Below are positions 46,396 through 56,755 of a stretch of DNA of 64,000 nt, in pieces; position 1 is the stretch's first letter; each line of letters opens with the position of its first letter. The notes beneath the pieces were generated by a model. That model did no database searches. It was given only the letters and a program-made list of their open reading frames with translations, and was not told the origin of the DNA. The translations under genes and the position numbers were made by a program. Source of the DNA: Streptococcus pseudopneumoniae (GTDB lineage: Bacteria > Bacillota > Bacilli > Lactobacillales > Streptococcaceae); NCBI RefSeq assembly GCF_001074155.1, contig NZ_JUUZ01000026.1, positions 20,988-84,987 of the forward strand, written 5' to 3'.

Positions 46396-46986
46396 ATGGA
46401 AACATTTAGAGATTATATCTCCTTTGACTTAGAATTCAACAAACACCAGGATAAGACTCATTTGATTCAAGTATCAGCAGTGCATTTTAAAGAAGGTGAA
46501 GAAGTAGGGACATTTGACTCTTATGTCTACACTGATGTTCCTTTGAAGAGTTTTATTAATGGTTTGACGGGGATTACTTCAGAGACATTGAAAGGCGCAC
46601 CAAAGGTAGAAGAAGTCCTGCAAAAATTTCAAGTTTTTGTTGGTAACTTGCCTCTCATTGGTTATAATGCAGCAAAGAGTGATTTACCAATTCTACTAGA
46701 GCATGGATTGGACTATAGTCATCAGTATCTAGTTGATGTCTATAACGAAGCACTGGAGCGACGTAGTTCTGATCTTCATGGAATTGCTAATCTAAAATTA
46801 CAAACTGTGGCTAATTTTCTAGGTTTTAAAGGGCAATCTCATAATAGTCTAGAGGATGCACGTATGACTGCTCGAGTGTATGAAGCTTTTCTGGAGTCAG
46901 ATGAGAGTAGACTGTTACTCAATTCTCAAACTAGTCTCAATTCGAATCCATTTGGTGCTTTGGATTTATCACAACTTTTTGATTAG
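46396..46986 (+). CDS. DEDDh 3'-5' exonuclease (DnaQ-like)
   Basis: A 196-residue exonuclease domain protein. The DEDDh residues are visible: ISFDLEFNK (Asp and Glu, ~residues 8-16), GYNAAKSDLPIL (~92) and HNSLEDARMTARVY (His and last Asp, ~152-165). It could act in DNA repair or as a proofreading-like or RNA-trimming enzyme; the substrate cannot be inferred. I chose ATG 46396 because ATAAGGAATGAT precedes it and the exonuclease motif starts right after; longer in-frame starts overlap the upstream terminator. Confidence 0.85.
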   Translation: METFRDYISFDLEFNKHQDKTHLIQVSAVHFKEGEEVGTFDSYVYTDVPLKSFINGLTGITSETLKGAPKVEEVLQKFQVFVGNLPLIGYNAAKSDLPILLEHGLDYSHQYLVDVYNEALERRSSDLHGIANLKLQTVANFLGFKGQSHNSLEDARMTARVYEAFLESDESRLLLNSQTSLNSNPFGALDLSQLFD

Positions 46987-46994
46987 GAGTTTTT

Positions 46995-48758
46995 ATGAAA
47001 CCTGAAAAACCGAAAAAATTGGGTTTTAAAAAGATTTACCTTAATCTAGATAAAATCCTCTTTCTATTCTTTCTAATCTTTATGTTGGTTGACTATATCT
47101 GGTTGCCACTAAACTCAGTGATAGCTGGATTTTTACTAAGTCAGACTGGATATTTGTTTATTTCCTACAACAATATTTTTGAGATAATAAAAAATGCTCC
47201 CATAGTCAGTCTTGGTTTTGTAATTTTAATTGCCATCAATCTACTTGTAGCCTATTTTCAACTTAGTATTCTCTTTATTGGAGCTCGCCACCTCCTATAT
47301 CACGAAAAAAGGACTCTTATAGAATATAGTCGAAAAGTATTTCGTGAAAGCCTTGCTTTTATGAAGAAAATGACTATTTCAAAAGCTATGTTTATCTTTT
47401 TGTTTGTAGCAATGCTATTTCCTTTTATCAGGAAGATATTTAAGATTTATTATTTCAATAAAATCGTTATACCAGAGTTTATTCAAACCTACATGGAAGA
47501 GAACTACTGGATGTGGTGGGTAGCCATTATTATCTTATCACTCTTATTCTTCTATGTTTCTGTTCGCTTGATGTTCACTCTACCTAAGGTCTTTTATGAA
47601 AAGATGACGGTCAAGGAAGCGATCATTTATAGTTTGGATAAAACTAGAAATTATTTTTGGTTTTATGCCTGGCATTTATTCTTAATTATTGTAAAAACCA
47701 ATCTATTCTTCTATCTTCCTCTCATTCCTTTACTATTAACCCAGTATATAGTGGATAGCCTTACTCAGAGAGAGTCTCTGGTCCTTGCTATTTTGAATTT
47801 TGTTCTTATCAAGAATTTCCACTATATGGCACTGACCTATTTCCTTGTGAAATTTACGTCCTTCTTAACGGGAGAAGAGCTTGACATTATGCCAAGACGC
47901 GAGAAGGACCATATCATGAGGTGGGGTGTTATGGTGTGTGCAAGTATTTTCTTTGCGATTGAAGGATATAATTATCTGGAAGCTCCTGTAGTCAATCCAC
48001 CTCTTGTGATTTCACACCGTGGTGTATCGAATGGAAATGGTGTCCAAAATACAGTAGAATCCTTAGAAAAGACAGCGCAGTTAAAACCAGATTTAATCGA
48101 GATGGATATCCAGGAAACTAAAGATGGTCAATTTGTTATGATGCATGATGCTAATCTTAAAGGCCTAGCTGGTATTAATAAAACACCACAGGATTTGACT
48201 TTAGAAGAGTTAAAGCAGATTGACATTCATGAGAATGGTTATGAGACAAAGATTTCAAGTTTCGATGATTATCTGACACGCGCAAATGAATTACATCAGA
48301 AACTTCTCATTGAGATTAAGACCAGCCACAAAGATAGCCCACAGATGATGGAACATTTTCTAGACAAATACGGTGCAAAAATTAAGGTTTATGGTCATCA
48401 AATGCAATCCTTGGATTATAAGGTTATTGAAAAAGTGAGAGAGTATGACAAGGATATTCCTGTCTACTTTATTCTTCCCTATAATTCTGTTTTTCCTAGA
48501 ACGGTTGCTACAGGCTACACAATGGAGTATTCTACTTTAGATGAATACTTTGTGACGAAATTATGGAATACTGAGCAAAAACTCTATGTATGGACAATCA
48601 ATAGTTCGGAATCATTTAATAAGTCTTTTCACCTAGGTGTTGATGGAATGATTACGGATGACTTGGAAAACATAAAAGAAGAACTAGTAACTGCTCAGGA
48701 AGACCCTGAATATAGTGACTTATTGCTAAATAAAGCAACTGAGTTCTTTGCTTATTAA
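46995..48758 (+). CDS. Membrane glycerophosphodiester phosphodiesterase
   Basis: A 587-residue protein with an N-terminal membrane domain of about seven helices (~residues 15-320) and a C-terminal extracellular GDPD/TIM-barrel domain. The catalytic start is VISHRGVSNGNGVQNTVESL (His-Arg-Gly and downstream Glu), then EMDIQETKDGQFVMMHDANL with Glu-Asp and the second His (~residues 370-395). Such enzymes cleave glycerophosphodiesters, including glycerophosphocholine or teichoic acid-like substrates, which would fit a choline-using organism. ATG comes 8 bases after the exonuclease gene; RBS TTAGGAG. Confidence 0.9.
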   Translation: MKPEKPKKLGFKKIYLNLDKILFLFFLIFMLVDYIWLPLNSVIAGFLLSQTGYLFISYNNIFEIIKNAPIVSLGFVILIAINLLVAYFQLSILFIGARHLLYHEKRTLIEYSRKVFRESLAFMKKMTISKAMFIFLFVAMLFPFIRKIFKIYYFNKIVIPEFIQTYMEENYWMWWVAIIILSLLFFYVSVRLMFTLPKVFYEKMTVKEAIIYSLDKTRNYFWFYAWHLFLIIVKTNLFFYLPLIPLLLTQYIVDSLTQRESLVLAILNFVLIKNFHYMALTYFLVKFTSFLTGEELDIMPRREKDHIMRWGVMVCASIFFAIEGYNYLEAPVVNPPLVISHRGVSNGNGVQNTVESLEKTAQLKPDLIEMDIQETKDGQFVMMHDANLKGLAGINKTPQDLTLEELKQIDIHENGYETKISSFDDYLTRANELHQKLLIEIKTSHKDSPQMMEHFLDKYGAKIKVYGHQMQSLDYKVIEKVREYDKDIPVYFILPYNSVFPRTVATGYTMEYSTLDEYFVTKLWNTEQKLYVWTINSSESFNKSFHLGVDGMITDDLENIKEELVTAQEDPEYSDLLLNKATEFFAY

Positions 48759-48771
48759 CATAAATTAAAAG

Positions 48772-48795
48772 AGGCTGTAAACCAGCCTATTTTTG
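48772..48795 (+). terminator. Terminator of the phosphodiesterase gene
   Basis: AGGCTG-TAAAC-CAGCCT followed by ATTTTTG. Confidence 0.7.
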
Positions 48796-48804
48796 AGAAT
48801 ATAA

Positions 48805-49104
48805 TTAAAATGGTAACTTACCAGCAAATGCTCCAAGTTTCTTTTTAGTAGTTTCATCAATTTGTTCAAGAGCAGCATTGAGCGCTTGAACAGTCATATC
48901 TGAAAGTGTTTCAATATCTTCAGCATCCACAACTGCAGGTTCAAAATCAATTTTTACGACTTTTTTATCACCTGTTAAGGTAGCAGTTACGAGGTTTTGA
49001 GCAGAAGTCCCAACAAATTCTGTGGCAGCCAATTCAGCTTGGCTTTGCTCCATTTGTTTTTGAAGTTTTTGAGCTTGACGCATCATGTTTTGCATATTCA
49101 TCAT
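48805..49104 (-). CDS. YbaB/EbfC nucleoid-associated protein
   Basis: A 99-residue DNA-binding protein of the YbaB/EbfC family, which forms tweezers-like dimers. Visible are [19 protein letters not shown] (N-terminal helix), [18 protein letters not shown] (sheet) and the C-terminal helix [17 protein letters not shown]. Ribosome binding site on the minus strand is AAAAGGAAGC. It is convergent with the phosphodiesterase gene and divergent from the tar/lic operon. Confidence 0.92.
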   Translation of the reverse strand: MMNMQNMMRQAQKLQKQMEQSQAELAATEFVGTSAQNLVTATLTGDKKVVKIDFEPAVVDAEDIETLSDMTVQALNAALEQIDETTKKKLGAFAGKLPF

Positions 49105-49210
49105 GGCGGTAGTTAGCTTCCTTTTCTTTTATTTTCCATTTTATTTTAACAATTTTAATTGGAAAAGTCTAATTAAAATTTAAGGATTGCTATATATATC
49201 AACCAATGGT

Positions 49211-49243
49211 TTAAGGTTTCTTTAAGCTTTCTATATTATTCTG
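49211..49243 (+). promoter_or_regulatory. CiaR-controlled promoter upstream of the tar/lic operon
   Basis: TTTAAG-N5-TTTAAG (49211-49216 and 49222-49227) is a perfect CiaR direct repeat. Ten bases later comes a -10-like TATTCT (49238-49243), the normal distance for CiaR-activated promoters. The lic locus is a known CiaRH target in pneumococci. Confidence 0.85.
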
Positions 49244-49373
49244 AAGAACTCTATATTAACCGAGAAATAAGAATGCAAGGATTAAATTTTTTTATGTTCA
49301 AAGCCTAAAGTGATCTCGCCATCAGTTTCTAACTGGAGAGAACTAGTATTTCTTTCAAGATAGTGCTAGATTA

Positions 49374-49382
49374 TGATATAAT
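49374..49382 (+). promoter_or_regulatory. Second promoter of the tar/lic operon
   Basis: TGATATAAT (49374-49382) is an extended -10, 42 bases before the tarI ATG; the -35 (TTCAAG) is weak. Together with the CiaR promoter it gives a basal and a regulated start. The rest of the 320-base gap 49105-49424 shows nothing else to me. Confidence 0.7.
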
Positions 49383-49424
49383 AGTAAAGAATGAGTTTTT
49401 AGAACAAACTAAAGGAGAATCGAT

Positions 49425-50132
49425 ATGATTTACGCTGGAATTTTAGCAGGTGGTACCGGCACGCGCATGGGTATTAGTAACCTACCCAAACAATTTCTTG
49501 AGTTGGGAGATCGCCCAATCTTGATTCATACAATTGAAAAATTTGTCTTAGAGCCAAGTATCGAAAAGATTGTGGTTGGAGTTCACGGAGACTGGGTGAC
49601 ACACGCAGAAGATTTAGTTGAAAAATTCCTTCCACTCCACAAGGACCGTATCATCATCACAAAAGGTGGGGCGGACCGTAATTCTAGTATTGAAAAGATT
49701 ATTGAAGCTATCGATGCTTATCGTCCAATCACTGAAGATGATATCGTGGTCACACATGACTCAGTTCGTCCTTTTATCACACTTCGAATGATTCAAGATA
49801 ACATTGCTCTCGCACAAAATCATGACGCTGTTGATACAGTAGTTGAAGCCGTAGATACCATTGTTGAAAGTACAAACGGACAGTTTATCACAGATATTCC
49901 AAATCGTGCTCATCTCTATCAAGGGCAAACTCCTCAAACCTTCCGTTGTAAAGACTTCATTGATTTGTATGGTTCTTTATCAGCAGAAGAAAAAGAAATT
50001 TTAACAGATGCATGTAAAATTTTTGTCATTAAGGGTAAAGATGTAGCCTTGGCAAAAGGTGAATACTCAAACCTCAAAATTACAACAGTTACAGACTTGA
50101 AGATTGCTAAAAGCATGATTGAGAAAGAATAG
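49425..50132 (+). CDS. tarI: Ribitol-5-phosphate cytidylyltransferase TarI
   Basis: A 235-residue nucleotidyltransferase of the IspD/TarI family with the CTP-binding loop AGGTGTRMG (~residues 6-14), KGGADRNSSIEKII (~82) and THDSVRPFI (~108). In streptococci with choline teichoic acid it makes CDP-ribitol from ribitol 5-phosphate. Linkage to tarJ, which makes ribitol 5-phosphate, separates it from an IspD role. RBS is AAAGGAGAATC. Confidence 0.93.
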   Translation: MIYAGILAGGTGTRMGISNLPKQFLELGDRPILIHTIEKFVLEPSIEKIVVGVHGDWVTHAEDLVEKFLPLHKDRIIITKGGADRNSSIEKIIEAIDAYRPITEDDIVVTHDSVRPFITLRMIQDNIALAQNHDAVDTVVEAVDTIVESTNGQFITDIPNRAHLYQGQTPQTFRCKDFIDLYGSLSAEEKEILTDACKIFVIKGKDVALAKGEYSNLKITTVTDLKIAKSMIEKE

Positions 50133-50134
50133 AC

Positions 50135-51157
50135 ATGATTAATCAAATTTATCAACTGACAAAACCAAAGTTTATTAATATTAAATATCAGGAAGAAGAA
50201 ATTGATCAAGAGAATCATATCCTCATCCGACCAAATTACATGGCGGTTTGTCACGCGGATCAACGTTACTACCAAGGTAAACGCGATCCAAAAATTTTAG
50301 CGAAAAAACTACCAATGGCTATGATTCACGAGTCTTGTGGTACAGTCATTTCTGATCCAACAGGTACTTACAAAGTTGGTCAGAAGGTTGTTATGATTCC
50401 AAATCAACCACCTATGCAAAGTGATGAGGAATTCTACGAAAATTACATGACTGGAACATATTTCTTATCAAGTGGTTACGATGGATTCATGCGAGAATTC
50501 GTTTCTCTGCCTAAGGATCGTGTGGTAGCTTACGAAGATATCGAAGATACAGTTGCTGCCATTACAGAGTTTGTCAGTGTTGGCATGCATGCTATGAATC
50601 GTTTCATGACGGTATCTCACAGCAGACGTCAACGCATCGCTGTCATTGGTGATGGAAGTTTAGCTTTTGTCATGGCCAATATTATCAACTACACCTTGCC
50701 TGAAGCTGAGATTATTGTTATCGGACGTCATTGGGAGAAATTAGAATTATTCTCATTTGCAAAAGAGCTCTACATTACTGATAGCATTCCAGAGGATCTT
50801 AGTTTTGACCATGGTTTCGAATGCTGTGGTGGTGATGGATGTGGACCTGCTATTAATGACTTGATTCGCTACATTAAACCACAAGGTACCATTTTGATGA
50901 TGGGTGTTAGTGAGTATAAAGTTAATATCAATACTCGTGATTCATTGGAAAAAGGTCTACTATTAGTTGGTTCTTCACGTTCAGGACGTGTTGACTTTGA
51001 AAAAGCTATCCAAATGATGGAGATTAAGAGATTTGCCAATCGTTTGAAAAATATCATTTATTTAGAAGAACCAGTCAGAGAAATCAAGGATATTCATCGA
51101 GTTTTTGCAACTGACTTAAATACCGCATTTAAGACAGTCTTTAAGTGGGAAGTCTAA
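50135..51157 (+). CDS. tarJ: Ribulose-5-phosphate reductase TarJ
   Basis: A 340-residue medium-chain zinc alcohol dehydrogenase relative that reduces ribulose 5-phosphate to ribitol 5-phosphate with NADPH. Zinc-site segments CHADQRYYQG (~residues 38-47) and IHESCGTVI (~65) and the cofactor part IAVIGDGSLAFVMANII (~167) are visible. It starts two bases after the tarI stop, so the two genes are coupled. Confidence 0.93.
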   Translation: MINQIYQLTKPKFINIKYQEEEIDQENHILIRPNYMAVCHADQRYYQGKRDPKILAKKLPMAMIHESCGTVISDPTGTYKVGQKVVMIPNQPPMQSDEEFYENYMTGTYFLSSGYDGFMREFVSLPKDRVVAYEDIEDTVAAITEFVSVGMHAMNRFMTVSHSRRQRIAVIGDGSLAFVMANIINYTLPEAEIIVIGRHWEKLELFSFAKELYITDSIPEDLSFDHGFECCGGDGCGPAINDLIRYIKPQGTILMMGVSEYKVNINTRDSLEKGLLLVGSSRSGRVDFEKAIQMMEIKRFANRLKNIIYLEEPVREIKDIHRVFATDLNTAFKTVFKWEV

Positions 51158-51169
51158 TGGAGGAAGATT

Positions 51170-52039
51170 GTGAAGGAAATCGTTAAAGAAAAGATTGCTT
51201 CTTTATTATCTGGTGACGAAGAAATTCAGAGCGTTGAACAGTTGGGTGGAATGACCAATCAAAACTATTTGGTAAAAACATCCTCAAACCAGTACATCGT
51301 TAAGTTTTTCGGTAAAGGTACGGATAAATTAATCGACCGCCAGAATGAAAAGTTCAATCTTGAATTGTTGAAAGATTTGAAATTAGATGTAGAAAATTAT
51401 CTTTTCGATATTGAAGCAGGAATTAAGGTTAATCAATACATTGAAAATGCTGAGACACTTGATTCAGCTACCATAAAAACCAAATTTGAAAAGATTGCAC
51501 CAATTCTACAAACCATTCACTCTTCTGGTAAAGAATTAAAAGGAGAGTTTGCTCCTTTTGAGGAAATCAAAAAATATGAATCATTGATTCAAGGGGAGAT
51601 TTCTTATCCAAACTATGAAGCTGTCAGAAAATCAGTTCTTTCTTTAAAAAATGAGCTTGAGAAAATCGGAGTTGATAAGAAATCATGTCATATTGATTTG
51701 GTTCCAGAAAACTTTATTGAAGGACCAGATGGACATCTTTATCTGATTGATTGGGAATATTCTTCCATGAACGATCCTATGTGGGACCTTGCAGCACTCT
51801 TTCTAGAATCTGAATTTACACCGGAAGAAGAGACAGACTTTCTAGCTTATTACGAGGGTGACAAGACTCCTGTTTCGAGAGAGAAAATTCGTATCTATAA
51901 GATTTTACAAGACATTATTTGGGGTCTTTGGACTATTTACAAAGAAGAAAATGGTGCAGATTTCGGAGATTACGGAATCTCTCGTTACAATAGAGCAGTA
52001 AAAGAATTGCAGTCTCAGGGAGGAATTGATGAAGACTAA
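51170..52039 (+). CDS. licA: Choline kinase LicA
   Basis: A 289-residue aminoglycoside-phosphotransferase-like kinase that phosphorylates choline. The catalytic loop is CHIDLVPENFI (~residues 173-183) and the metal site LIDWEYSSMNDPMWDLA (~192-208); MTNQNYLVK forms the nucleotide-binding loop. It starts at GTG 51170 behind GGAGGAAGATT. It is the first step of activation of choline for teichoic and lipoteichoic acids. Confidence 0.94.
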   Translation: MKEIVKEKIASLLSGDEEIQSVEQLGGMTNQNYLVKTSSNQYIVKFFGKGTDKLIDRQNEKFNLELLKDLKLDVENYLFDIEAGIKVNQYIENAETLDSATIKTKFEKIAPILQTIHSSGKELKGEFAPFEEIKKYESLIQGEISYPNYEAVRKSVLSLKNELEKIGVDKKSCHIDLVPENFIEGPDGHLYLIDWEYSSMNDPMWDLAALFLESEFTPEEETDFLAYYEGDKTPVSREKIRIYKILQDIIWGLWTIYKEENGADFGDYGISRYNRAVKELQSQGGIDED

Positions 52040-52907
52040 AAACGGAGTGTCCTTTGGACTTATCTCAGGGATTTTTTGGGGATTAGGGCTAACCATTAGT
52101 GCTTATATCTTCTCTATATTTACTGACTTGTCACCTTTTGTAGTAGCAGCAGCGCACGACTTTCTTAGTATTTTTATCCTGCTAGGATATCTTCTCGTTA
52201 AAGAAGGGAAAGTACGTTTTTCAATCTTCTTGAACATTCGAAATGTCAGTGTTATCATCGGAGCTTTACTAGCCGGTCCGATTGGTATGCAGGCCAATCT
52301 CTATGCGGTTAAGTATATTGGAAGTTCATTAGCTTCGTCAGTCTCAGCTATTTATCCGGCAGTCTCAGTCTTGCTTGCCTTCTTCTTTTTGAAGCACAAG
52401 ATTTCCAAAAATACAATTTTTGGTATCTTTCTAATCATTGCTGGGATTATTGCTCAGACCTATAAAGCAGAGCAGGTTAATTCTTTCTACATAGGTATTC
52501 TATGTGCTTTGATTTGTGCTTTTGCTTGGGGAAGTGAAAGTGTTCTGAGCTCCTTTGCTATGGAAAGTGACCTCAGCGAAATTGAAGCTCTCTTGATTCG
52601 TCAAGTTACATCCTTCTTGTCTTATCTTGTTATTGTGCTTTTCTCGCATCACTCATTTGCAGAAGTGGCAAATGGCCAATTGTTTGGTCTATTAATTGTC
52701 TTTGCAGCATTTAATATGATTTCTTATCTTGCTTACTATATGGCTATCAATCGATTGCAACCAGCAAAAGCAACTGGTTTAAATGTCAGTTATGTAGTTT
52801 GGACTGTCCTGTTTGCAGCGATGTTCTTGGGGACACCTCTGACTGTCTTGACCATTATAACTTCATTTGTTGTAATGGCTGGTGTTTATATTATCATTAA
52901 AGAATAA
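52029..52907 (+). CDS. licB: Choline transporter LicB
   Basis: A 292-residue drug/metabolite transporter superfamily (EamA-type) protein with ten membrane helices, for example FGLISGIFWGLGLTISAYIF at the N terminus and TIITSFVVMAGVYIIIKE at the C terminus. In pneumococci LicB imports choline. ATG 52029 overlaps the licA end by 11 bases and follows GGGAGGAA (52018-52025); an upstream in-frame TTG is too close to the ribosome binding site. Confidence 0.93.
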   Translation: MKTKNGVSFGLISGIFWGLGLTISAYIFSIFTDLSPFVVAAAHDFLSIFILLGYLLVKEGKVRFSIFLNIRNVSVIIGALLAGPIGMQANLYAVKYIGSSLASSVSAIYPAVSVLLAFFFLKHKISKNTIFGIFLIIAGIIAQTYKAEQVNSFYIGILCALICAFAWGSESVLSSFAMESDLSEIEALLIRQVTSFLSYLVIVLFSHHSFAEVANGQLFGLLIVFAAFNMISYLAYYMAINRLQPAKATGLNVSYVVWTVLFAAMFLGTPLTVLTIITSFVVMAGVYIIIKE

Positions 52908-52919
52908 AGGAGAAAACGC

Positions 52920-53609
52920 GTGAAAGCGATCATCTTAGCAGCGGGATTGGGAACTCGTTTACGTCCTATGACAGAAAATACTCCCAAAGCCTTGGTTAAA
53001 GTCAATCAAAAACCTTTGGTTGAATATCAAATTGAATATTTAAAAGAACGAGGAATTGATGACATTATCATCGTCGTAGGTTATTTGAAAGAACAGTTCG
53101 ACTATCTCAAAGAGAAATACGGTGTGCGTTTAGTTTTCAACGATAAGTATGCGGATTACAATAACTTTTACTCTCTTTACTTGGTAAAAGAAGAGTTGGC
53201 TAACAGCTACGTTATTGATGCTGATAATTATCTTTTCAAGAATATGTTCCGCAATGATATCGAGCGTTCAACTTACTTTAGTGTTTACCGTGAAGACTGT
53301 GATAATGAGTGGTTCCTAGTTTATGGTGATGACTACAAAGTTCAAGACATCATTGTCGATAGCAAAAACGGACGTATCTTGAGTGGAGTGTCGTTCTGGG
53401 ATGCTCCAACAGCTGAAAAAATTGTTGGATTTATCAATGAGGCTTATGCAAGCGGCGAGTTTGTAGACCTTTACTGGGACAACATGGTTAAAGATAATAT
53501 CAAAGAACTAGATGTTTACGTAGAGGAGTTAGAAGAAAATTCTATCTACGAAATTGACAGTGTTAAAGATTATCAAAAACTAGAAAAAATTCTTTCTTCA
53601 CAAAAATAA
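52920..53609 (+). CDS. licC: Choline-phosphate cytidylyltransferase LicC
   Basis: A 229-residue nucleotidyltransferase making CDP-choline. The N-terminal signature is AAGLGTRLRPMTENTPKALV (~residues 6-25), with FNDKYADYNNFYSLYL (~77) and YVIDADNYLF (~100) in the active site. It starts at GTG 52920 behind AAAGGAGAAAACGC. The operon tarI-tarJ-licA-licB-licC supplies CDP-ribitol and CDP-choline; the later genes (licD, tacF) are not next to it here. Confidence 0.94.
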   Translation: MKAIILAAGLGTRLRPMTENTPKALVKVNQKPLVEYQIEYLKERGIDDIIIVVGYLKEQFDYLKEKYGVRLVFNDKYADYNNFYSLYLVKEELANSYVIDADNYLFKNMFRNDIERSTYFSVYREDCDNEWFLVYGDDYKVQDIIVDSKNGRILSGVSFWDAPTAEKIVGFINEAYASGEFVDLYWDNMVKDNIKELDVYVEELEENSIYEIDSVKDYQKLEKILSSQK

Positions 53610-53645
53610 GCAACTTTTATGAACTGATACCTTACCTATTTTTAC

Positions 53646-53674
53646 TTGACTTTTCATGTTTGATACAGTATACT
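53646..53674 (+). promoter_or_regulatory. Promoter of pyrK-pyrD
   Basis: TTGACT (53646-53651), 17-base spacer, TATACT (53669-53674). Confidence 0.88.
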
Positions 53675-53687
53675 AGTGAAAATTTAA

Positions 53688-53820
53688 CCTTTAAGGGAAG
53701 TCCAGAGAGACTCACAAGGTGTCAGAGAAAAGAAGCTACAATAGAAACAAGTAAGCAGGTGCTTATTTGCTACTTTTGTGTAAATATCTTAACTGAAACC
53801 TTGCAATAGCAAGGTTTTTC
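53688..53820 (+). promoter_or_regulatory. PyrR-dependent attenuator
   Basis: The leader has the PyrR-binding element AGTCCAGAGAGACT followed by CACAAGG (~53698-53719) and, ~80 bases later, the terminator AACCTTGC-AATA-GCAAGGTTTTTC. PyrR with UMP would stabilise the anti-antiterminator and cause termination. Confidence 0.9.
53796..53820 (+). terminator. Attenuator terminator of pyrK-pyrD
   Basis: AAACCTTGC-AATA-GCAAGGTTTTTC hairpin, 38 bases before the pyrK start. Confidence 0.92.
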
Positions 53821-53857
53821 TTTATCTGATCCCCTTAAAATTTAAGGAGGAAAAGTT

Positions 53858-55604
<1,747 letters not shown>

Positions 55605-55623
55605 TTTTTTAAATTCGTAATAT

Positions 55624-55652
55624 TTTGAATGCCTTCTTCTTTTTGGTATAAT
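55624..55652 (+). promoter_or_regulatory. Promoter of ribF, leaderless
   Basis: TTTGAA (55624-55629), 17-base spacer, TATAAT (55647-55652) with TG extension. The ATG at 55659 follows after 6 bases. Confidence 0.75.
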
Positions 55653-55658
55653 ATGACT

Positions 55659-56570
55659 ATGATTGTAACAATACCTATAAAAACTGAAAAAGACATTGCA
55701 ACACCAGGACCAACAGTCCTTGTTTTAGGATATTTTGATGGTATCCACCTTGGACATCAAAAATTATTTAGTATTGCTGGTGAAATTGCTGCAAAGAAGA
55801 GATTGAGTGTTGCTTTAATTACCTTTCATGAATCACCAAAATTAACCTTAAAACCCTATTCACCAGAAAATTTACTTCATATCCTGAATGCAGAAGAACG
55901 TGAACGAAAGTTTAAACGTGCTGGTGTTGAAAATCTTTATTTAATGGACTTCTCAAGTCGTATCGCTAATATGACAGCTCAAGAGTTTGTAGATACTTTT
56001 GTCAAAGAAGTTAAAGCAGATACCATCGTAGTTGGATTTGACTATAGTTTAGGTTCTGATAGAAAATCAGCAGAAGATTTAAAAGAAATCTTTGATGGAG
56101 AAGTAGTCGTAGTACCTCCTGTAGAAGATGAAAAAGGAAAGATTAGCTCTACACGTATTCGTCAAGCTATCCTTGAAGGGAATGTGAAAGAAGCGGGTCA
56201 GCTGCTTGGAAATCCACTTCCTACAAGAGGAATAGTCGTACACGGCAATGCTCGTGGTCGAACAATCGGTTATCCAACTGCCAATCTCGTGCTCTTGGAT
56301 CGTACTTATATGCCGGCAGATGGTGTCTATACCGTTGATATCGAAATCAAGAGAAAACTCTATCGAGGAATGGCCAGTGTCGGTAAGAACGTAACCTTTG
56401 ATGGAGAAGAAGAGCGTTTTGAAGTGAATATCTTTGATTTTGATGAAGATATTTATGGTGAAACAGTGACCGTCTATTGGTTAGATCGTATCCGAGATAT
56501 GGTGAAATTTGACGGCATTGAACAACTGGTCAAACAACTCGAAGAAGATGAAAAAGCTGCAAGAAAATAA
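55659..56570 (+). CDS. ribF: Bifunctional riboflavin kinase/FAD synthetase
   Basis: A 303-residue enzyme making FMN and FAD from riboflavin. The N-terminal FAD synthetase half has LGYFDGIHLGHQKLF (~residues 22-36) and SSTRIRQAILEG; the C-terminal kinase half has RGIVVHGNARGRTIGYPTAN (~186-205) and GVYTVDIEI. Other in-frame starts (55629, 55653) lie within or at the edge of the -10 box, so ATG 55659 is preferred. No ribosome binding site is present. FAD and FMN feed PyrK and PyrDb next door, although the gene has its own promoter. Confidence 0.94.
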   Translation: MIVTIPIKTEKDIATPGPTVLVLGYFDGIHLGHQKLFSIAGEIAAKKRLSVALITFHESPKLTLKPYSPENLLHILNAEERERKFKRAGVENLYLMDFSSRIANMTAQEFVDTFVKEVKADTIVVGFDYSLGSDRKSAEDLKEIFDGEVVVVPPVEDEKGKISSTRIRQAILEGNVKEAGQLLGNPLPTRGIVVHGNARGRTIGYPTANLVLLDRTYMPADGVYTVDIEIKRKLYRGMASVGKNVTFDGEEERFEVNIFDFDEDIYGETVTVYWLDRIRDMVKFDGIEQLVKQLEEDEKAARK

Positions 56571-56575
56571 AATGA

Positions 56576-56602
56576 AGTTCGAATGAAAATTCGAGCTTTT
56601 TG
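56576..56602 (+). terminator. Terminator of ribF
   Basis: AAGTTCGAAT-GAAA-ATTCGAGCTTTTT hairpin with one wobble pair. Confidence 0.8.
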
Positions 56603-56681
56603 TTTTTCAAAAGTAGTCGATTAAGAGTCTTAGATTTATTTTTTCTATTGGTAAAATTTTGGGAAAAATTAAATTTCTAGC

Positions 56682-56710
56682 TTGACATCTTAAATTATAA
56701 GGAGTAGAAT
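56682..56710 (+). promoter_or_regulatory. Promoter of adcAII-pht
   Basis: TTGACA (56682-56687), 17-base spacer, TAGAAT (56705-56710). Confidence 0.85.
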
Positions 56711-56711
56711 A

Positions 56712-56746
56712 TTTACTAGTTAATTAAATGGTTAAATACTAGTTAA
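56712..56746 (+). promoter_or_regulatory. Three adjacent AdcR-type zinc operators
   Basis: Three 12-base near-palindromes fit the AdcR consensus TTAACYRGTTAA with one or two mismatches: TTTACTAGTTAA (56712-56723), TTAAATGGTTAA (56724-56735) and AATACTAGTTAA (56735-56746). They start directly after the -10 box, so bound AdcR-Zn would block transcription. Confidence 0.85.
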
Positions 56747-56755
56747 GGAGTTCTA

